Origin: Bacteroidales bacterium
GTDB taxonomy: Bacteria; Bacteroidota; Bacteroidia; Bacteroidales; ML635J-15
NCBI GenBank assembly: GCA_028697515.1
Contig: JAQVEY010000075.1
Coordinates: 1 to 8,731 of the forward strand
DNA length: 8,731 bases
Direction: 5' to 3'
Shown: piece by piece, positions 6,901 to 8,731 of the stretch
How positions within the stretch are numbered: the first letter of the stretch is position 1
How the letters are laid out: the number at the start of each line of letters is the position of its first letter
Position numbers and translations under genes: made by a program
Notes under the pieces: model-generated
The model's input: only the letters and a program-made list of their open reading frames with translations
Databases searched by the model: none
Told to the model about the DNA's origin: nothing

Positions 6901-7166
6901 GATTTTATATTGTTATTCAATTTTACAAGACAAGCCCCATAATAGTAATTAAAGACAGCCTCTCTAGGATATAAACTTAATAATTGAGAAAATCCTTGAT
7001 ATGATTCAGTATATTCCTCATAGAAAAACTGTTCTTTGCAAGTTTCATATAGAATCTGCTCATTTTCATTTAAATCTACAGAAAGCTTAAACTGAGCAAA
7101 CATTTGATATGACAAACCCTGCAGGAGTATCAGTAGAAAAATTATATTTTTATATTTTTTAATCAA
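954..7166 (-). CDS. Giant secreted modular envelope protein: TPR-like, PD40 propeller, long helical repeats, Asn-rich arrays, three SPOR domains
   Basis: A single intact 2070-residue reading frame. Visible architecture: signal peptide 1-24 (Lys-rich start, hydrophobic core IIFLLILL, likely cleavage MFA|Q); TPR-like helices about 33-150; PD40/WD40-like propeller about 165-345; helical/coiled-coil region about 408-1245; Asn-rich decapeptide array 1261-1330; second coiled coil about 1380-1462; second decapeptide array 1571-1640; SPOR domains about 1694-1776, 1842-1924 and 1983-2070, separated by Asn-rich linkers. SPOR domains are known to bind peptidoglycan stripped of stem peptides, and TPR+PD40 front ends occur in PorE-like Bacteroidetes envelope proteins. 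I infer a periplasmic or envelope scaffold anchored to the cell wall. There is no T9SS-type C-terminal domain and no lipobox. The start codon is TTG; there is no in-frame ATG between the upstream stop (7200-7202) and the signal peptide, though the TTG start gives a well-formed signal peptide. The exact function is unknown. Confidence 0.9.
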   Translation of the reverse strand: MIKKYKNIIFLLILLQGLSYQMFAQFKLSVDLNENEQILYETCKEQFFYEEYTESYQGFSQLLSLYPREAVFNYYYGACLVKLNNNIKSGIEYLEYAEGKGINPATFYIGLGYHYLYDFEKALRYYDTYKLSARNKDIVNFEVEQYISMADNGIELVKYAYDLNVLSNKKVNRANFHYSYNLNDFGGSIIVKTEEFKGKADKNNDENELMYISEIHSVLFFSSYGDSRKNSLDIYMSRKENDKWTTPQKLPNAINSKYDEAFPFLSEDGVTLYFSSKGHNSMGGYDIFKTEWDTKHNFWSEPENLDFPINTPFDDIMYTVDRYNETAFFSSTRETTADKISVYWILTEENPQKRKLETMSDIYRHSNLEVNPLAITELTKRQEIRASTMFDTLNVAENTIIPKDTIKTDADVLIQNSISKLDDMESKSTEYLEYAASAFKLSEIRLGEVKELNKQINQIKTKTDLKTVQLRDSLTNLANEKSLEAAELYDISKAFSDASNQLKGLITYYRKEVRVLDNTPRNEKSLLDNVKKIENEINNLKIEFPYETYLAKLEIEKEQKLEKLKPYKENNIPLQEKLTELNERITVKLDLAKNEEDFDIREKYIYDIKSYENEKIDLIAKIKENDIQIEFINYEINAIDKKIALIDDSRLKVEDGLFYDPDLNISSLNNEIELLKISVNQTSLKELASVQDKINADMSLYTPASSLDEILYGTTDIANMEHVNVFVDTEIYQNKFSEVASEKTIYTGTLIAKNDSLTKIVKQKEREFDATSNTEDQNKIIAEINSLQSEIKNNETVINSSLTAIPITNIETIISDYNDLKQTTVRPEVRQKITETDKLIEDSKGLETEIADLRTLDKTGDSPGIKYLEILKSDIDSKIVENISEIKMLQKQDKPEPNISDIIAELNQQLLFDTKTNNTIKNITAQLQNAQRLFADADKTKNEIKKNDIIIQANEIIDSGIKQTLQYFASSIDQMYSDFETYEKIIRKYNLNNEKTSEYSDKANSLKQNSDKLKIQAETSQSEKIKLERYAEAYQKIELANMYYSYIFSFLQNDRLYQQSKDLINIDESNNFVNLVTSIEKRMLYSVIAENDNGINPEIIASLIEEADEIKNRTEALSLEYESATPQRQSLIINEIKTLNDELDKKILSLNNEIVNAQKEIIIENYFKIEEEYPDKSFDEMQRDIVNFNDRVNKIVDSKDFYMLEEVMISGESIIKNQNEILTSGISLNVNNDKLNSLSEISEKNMRLVNKHTQIAENNTNNNVVSNDTNNNNIINNDTNNNNIVNNDTNNNNIVNNDTINNNIVNNDTNNNNIVNNDTNNNNIVNNDNNNNDVDNNINTNHDSRNIANRDINPENNSNRQLVEIPDNYRFDYNYDKSTISFLASTENKLTSLSSDIKINEKLIKEITKSMEYSESLDEYKKLQKKLKKAQQNYLKQLKQYASLSKEYLLTKRDIAEAYYNSNALPKDNKIRPLSDSLNNVGEYDIAQSLALFDVIIKFNGKTPEQSLTDKLYKATGFLRTGLSHINAANDLSITNDDKNPMVLTYYGITETDLTSNDVIAENINNDTNNNITDNNRTNNNVTDNNRTNNNVTDNNRTNNNVTDNNRTNNNITDNNRKNNNITDNNRTNNNENNNNRTNNNNTIVNNNVTNNNRTNNNTTNNRYSATETIIDASRGSFYSDRNPIPVLEITDELCYRIQIGAFRQNVANDAFIGLTPIFIESIPGSNLFRYVAGLFYTFNSASTALQQVKAIGYTDAFIIAYYKGRRIQVYEARNVENGGTILVQPEYIADNNTNNNNTNVNNANNNNVNTVVNNNENTNVVVNRNNNVNLAAETNLQKTKGVFYCIQIGVYKEQVSSDRLYNLSPLMYDAYGNGFIRHACGKYYDFNTAIEEQNRIRQLGIKDAFVIAYIDGKRVNNYEAATLISKMETVPKDQIIVTSTGRVQPNNQDNINLADNNNNNNIDDNNEPLTDDNQVTEKKPVIGYYIQLGVFKTDVNDFIKSSFRRLAGNNKLYKLTGNKVIVYRIGAYKTYNSAQAGLNNVRAGGVKDAFVVALIDGKRVDVATARAAE
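1263..1331 (-). repeat. Short Asn-rich linker between SPOR 2 and SPOR 3
   Basis: Residues about 1946-1968 include LADNNNNNNIDDNNE. This is the shortest of the four Asn-rich tracts and again lies between two SPOR domains. It is encoded by a run of ATT/GTT-like triplets on the plus strand, where slippage is plausible. Confidence 0.8.
1677..1796 (-). repeat. Asn-rich low-complexity linker between SPOR 1 and SPOR 2
   Basis: Residues about 1791-1830 are mostly Asn with scattered Thr and Val (for example NNTNNNNTNVNNANNNN). The DNA is built from ATT/GTT-type triplets on the plus strand but has no exact long repeat unit, unlike the two minisatellites. It is probably a flexible spacer between globular SPOR domains. 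Confidence 0.85.
2251..2460 (-). repeat. Minisatellite 2: seven tandem 30-bp units encoding Asn-rich decapeptide NVTDNNRTNN
   Basis: A second array of seven 30-bp units in exact register at 2251, 2281, 2311, 2341, 2371, 2401 and 2431. The units at 2341-2370 and 2371-2400 are identical. The units at 2281 and 2401 each differ from them by one base. The units at 2251 and 2431 are the most diverged. They encode residues 1571-1640, consensus N(I/V)TDNNRTNN. Unit length and copy number equal those of the array at 3181-3390, but sequence and peptide differ. The array is followed by more irregular Asn-rich sequence (to about residue 1663) before the first SPOR domain. Confidence 0.95.
3181..3390 (-). 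repeat. Minisatellite 1: seven tandem 30-bp units encoding Asn-rich decapeptide NNNIVNNDTN
   Basis: Seven 30-bp units fall in exact register at 3181, 3211, 3241, 3271, 3301, 3331 and 3361. The units at 3271-3300 and 3301-3330 are identical. The units at 3211 and 3241 each differ from them by one base, and the outermost units diverge more. In the protein they give residues 1261-1330, with a consensus decapeptide NNNIVNNDTN. Because the period is a multiple of three, gain or loss of units keeps the reading frame. The near-identical central units and decayed edges are the usual pattern of recent expansion by slippage or unequal recombination. Confidence 0.95.
3432..5945 (-). other. Long helical/coiled-coil repeat region of the giant protein
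   Basis: Residues about 408-1245 are dominated by Glu, Lys, Asn, Ile and Leu with almost no Trp, Cys or Gly, as expected for helical rods. Two kinds of degenerate internal repeat can be seen. One resembles KSTEYLEYAASAFKLSEIRL (428 onward) and KTSEYSDKANSLKQNSDKLK (995 onward). The other is a helix-break-helix pattern such as SNTEDQNKIIAEINSLQSEI (772 onward), TPQRQSLIINEIKTLNDEL (1125 onward) and, past the Asn-rich array, SLDEYKKLQKKLKKAQQN (1416 onward). This suggests many short stacked helical hairpins rather than one continuous coil. The boundaries are approximate. Confidence 0.7.
6132..7094 (-). other. N-terminal module of the giant protein: TPR-like helices followed by PD40 beta-propeller
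   Basis: Residues about 25-160 are Tyr- and Leu-rich amphipathic helices with TPR spacing, for example YYYGACLVKL and FYIGLGYHYLYDFEKALRYYDTY, the latter a classic TPR helix pair. Residues about 165-345 are a PD40/WD40-like propeller. The blade motif is repeated: VLFFSSYGD followed by LDIYMS (about 218-236), then AFPFLSEDGVTLYFSSKGH followed by GGYDIF (about 261-288), then MYTVDRYNETAFFSSTRE (about 317-334). This 'seen as Ser-Ser, then G-x-x-D-I-Y/F' pattern is typical of PD40 repeats in Bacteroidetes OmpA/PorE-like proteins. Only about three blades are clear by eye. Such propellers usually mediate protein-protein contacts at the outer membrane or in the periplasm. Confidence 0.82.
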
Positions 7167-7203
7167 AAATCTGAAAATGAATACATTAAACTTACTAAAT
7201 TAA

Positions 7204-7211
7204 CAAAAATA
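7204..7211 (-). promoter_or_regulatory. Weak candidate -7 box for the giant envelope gene (TATTTTTG)
   Basis: On the minus strand this reads TATTTTTG, fitting TAnnTTTG. It lies 37 bases upstream of the TTG start, so a transcript from it would have a leader of roughly 30 bases and would include the upstream ATG at 7184-7186. No TTG element sits at the expected -33 distance. The region is very AT-rich, so a chance match is possible. Confidence 0.3.
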
Positions 7212-7381
7212 TATAAACTCACAAAATCTGTACCTCTATATTTATAATATATTTAACTTATATGTGTTAATAATACGTGTTTTTTATTACAAATGATGAA
7301 AATTTATACGTAATTTAATAAATATTGATATGTTTTTTCTATATTTATAACGTAAAATGGGTTTGATTATTTGCTAATACA

Positions 7382-7411
7382 TTGTAATATAGCGACTTAG
7401 TCTTATTTTTG
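7382..7411 (+). promoter_or_regulatory. Bacteroidetes-type promoter for the DUF4476 gene
   Basis: TTG at 7382-7384, a 19-base spacer, then TATTTTTG at 7404-7411. This matches the Bacteroidetes sigma-factor consensus (TTG at -33, TAnnTTTG at -7) in both boxes and in spacing. Predicted transcription start is a few bases after 7411, giving a leader of roughly 45 bases before the ATG at 7463. No Shine-Dalgarno sequence is seen; the bases before the ATG are A/T only near the start codon, as is usual in this phylum. Confidence 0.6.
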
Positions 7412-7462
7412 TTTTACGGCATTTTTTTTGAAATAGTCAAAGTGTTTAACAAATATTTAATT

Positions 7463-8731
7463 ATGAAAACTTTAACTTTAATTTTATCTTTTGTGATTTT
7501 AAGCACATGTCTTGTAGCACAAGTCGAAAAACCTCATAAACCAATGTCTGGTTTATCATATAAAATATATTATCATCGTTTGGAGAAACCGAAAAAAGAA
7601 AAGCGGAGAATGAAAAAAGGAATTAGGATGATGAATTTTAGATATATTTCTTCAAATCAATTATTTAAGGCTGCAAAAATTTTTACAGACGACCAAATGA
7701 GATTGCTGTATGTCAAAGATGTATATCCAAAGGTGTCAGATAAATCAAATGCAATAATTATTTGTGATGCATTTGATAATTTTTCACATTCGCAGATTAT
7801 GTGGGATTATATTAAGGAGCAGAATCCAAAATATGGCGTTGCAATTCCTGATATGGATACTTATACAGAGTATCTAGATTTGAAAGAGCGAAAGAAAGAC
7901 AGGCAAAAAGATGACTTAGTAAAAAACGAAAGTGATAAGGTCGAGAATGTAGAAGTTGAAGATAAATCGACAAATGAGAATGAAAATAGTGATCTTGAAA
8001 AAATAAATGAAGATGAAAATACAGATGTTGACGAAAAAATCACTACTGACAAAGAAACGGATGCGAATTCTGAAATTGCTAAGATAAGCTTTCCCGATCC
8101 TGTAAATTATAATGGAAACAAGGGCTGTGATGGCTACTTAAGTGATAAACAATTTTTAGCATTTGCAAATAGTTTGGCTCAATTTGAAAGCGATGAGGAC
8201 AAGGCTAAAATATGTATGGAATATGTTTATACTTATTGTTTTAATACTGCACAGGTAATGAAACTTGCTATGTTAATGGATGGAGAAAATTATAGATATG
8301 TATTTTTTAAAACAGCTTATGAAAAGGTTTATGATAGGGATAATTTTTTATACGTTAAACAGTTGCTTACAAGTTTAAAATTGAAAAATGGAATAAATGA
8401 AATTTATATCGTTCCTGCAGTTGAAAAACCATATGCCACAGGTACAGATGAGCCAATAAATAAATGTTTTGTAAGCGATTCGGATTACGAAAAAGTGAAA
8501 GCTGAAATAAGAAAGGAAAGTTTTTCAACTACTCGTGCAGATTTAGCGAAGGTATTAATAAAACAATACGAATGTTTTACAGCAAAACAGATTCATGGAC
8601 TTTTATCACTCTTTTCATTAGAAACTGATAAGCTCGAAATAGCAAAATATTCGTATCGCTATTGTATTGATAGAGATAATTATTCTCTTGTTAAAGATTT
8701 TTTTACTTCAGCAGATAGCAGAAATGAAGTG
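7463..8731 (+). CDS. Secreted protein with three DUF4476-type helical domains, 3' end outside the window
   Basis: The frame is open from ATG 7463 to the last base (423 codons, no stop in view). Residues 1-19 form a signal peptide (MKTLTLILSFVILSTCLVA|Q). Cys16 lacks a good lipobox (Thr at -1), so signal peptidase I cleavage before Gln20 is more likely than lipidation. Three helical copies of about 70-85 residues follow: about 56-128 (most diverged), 222-306 and 335-417. Copies 2 and 3 share the pattern A-x-x-Y-x-x-x-x-D-R-D-N-(F/Y)-x-x-V-K (Asp291-Asn294; Asp403-Asn406), typical of the Bacteroidetes domain of unknown function DUF4476. Residues about 131-208 are a very charged, Glu/Asp/Lys/Asn-rich linker, probably disordered. 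No enzymatic motif is seen, so the function is unknown. It is divergent from the giant envelope gene across 296 bp and has its own promoter. The family assignment is from memory of the pattern. Confidence 0.8.
   Translation, partial: MKTLTLILSFVILSTCLVAQVEKPHKPMSGLSYKIYYHRLEKPKKEKRRMKKGIRMMNFRYISSNQLFKAAKIFTDDQMRLLYVKDVYPKVSDKSNAIIICDAFDNFSHSQIMWDYIKEQNPKYGVAIPDMDTYTEYLDLKERKKDRQKDDLVKNESDKVENVEVEDKSTNENENSDLEKINEDENTDVDEKITTDKETDANSEIAKISFPDPVNYNGNKGCDGYLSDKQFLAFANSLAQFESDEDKAKICMEYVYTYCFNTAQVMKLAMLMDGENYRYVFFKTAYEKVYDRDNFLYVKQLLTSLKLKNGINEIYIVPAVEKPYATGTDEPINKCFVSDSDYEKVKAEIRKESFSTTRADLAKVLIKQYECFTAKQIHGLLSLFSLETDKLEIAKYSYRYCIDRDNYSLVKDFFTSADSRNEV

Noticed and set aside
7506..7513. Cys16 of the DUF4476 protein as a lipoprotein attachment site
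   Set aside because: The preceding residues Leu-Ser-Thr do not make a good lipobox (Gly/Ala/Ser expected at -1), and a standard cleavage after LVA before Gln20 fits better.
7861..8052. Minus-strand 63-codon frame rich in Ser and Phe
   Set aside because: It is antisense to the Glu/Lys/Asp-rich linker of the DUF4476 protein. Ser/Phe composition is the expected complement, and there is no promoter or family similarity.

Overview
The window is AT-rich DNA (about 30% GC by eye) that reads as a chromosomal segment of a Bacteroidota (Bacteroidetes) bacterium, probably Bacteroidales-like. The evidence is a Bacteroidetes-type HtpG C-terminus with a long charged coiled insert, a Bacteroidetes-type ClpS, a PD40/TPR/SPOR envelope protein, a DUF4476 protein, TAnnTTTG-type promoter boxes, signal peptides ending in 'AQ', and no Shine-Dalgarno sequences. 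The order-level placement is an inference. No tRNA, rRNA, CRISPR array, insertion sequence or transposase was seen.

Layout. (1) Positions 1-503, plus strand: the 3' end of htpG (Hsp90 chaperone), cut by the left window edge. (2) Positions 502-536: a strong 16-bp-stem hairpin that serves as a bidirectional terminator between the convergent htpG and clpS. (3) Positions 546-836, minus strand: complete clpS (N-degron adaptor of the ClpAP-type protease), with a TAnnTTTG box so close to the ATG that the mRNA may be leaderless. (4) Positions 954-7166, minus strand: one 2070-codon gene filling 71% of the window. It encodes a secreted modular envelope protein: signal peptide, TPR-like helices, PD40 beta-propeller, about 840 residues of helical/coiled-coil repeats, an Asn-rich decapeptide array, a second coiled coil, a second Asn-rich array with a different decapeptide, and three SPOR domains separated by Asn-rich linkers. 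(5) Positions 7167-7462: a 296-bp AT-rich divergent intergenic region with one good promoter for the rightward gene and a weaker candidate for the leftward gene. (6) Positions 7463 to the right edge, plus strand: a secreted protein with three DUF4476-type helical domains, cut by the window end and without a stop codon in view.

How the genes may work together. htpG and clpS are cytoplasmic protein-quality-control genes and are ordinary. The accessory interest is in the envelope pair. The giant protein has the TPR + PD40 front end seen in PorE-like, OmpA-family envelope proteins of Bacteroidetes, but ends in three SPOR domains (a fold known to bind denuded peptidoglycan glycan strands) instead of the usual OmpA-type peptidoglycan-binding domain. 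Its most striking features are two separate in-frame 30-bp minisatellites, each of seven units, encoding different Asn-rich decapeptides. All four Asn-rich tracts begin with the same short motif, (I/L)-A-(E/D)-N. Its apparent start codon is TTG, next to a T run where one extra base would join an upstream ATG in frame. Whether the divergent DUF4476 protein is a functional partner cannot be decided from this window.
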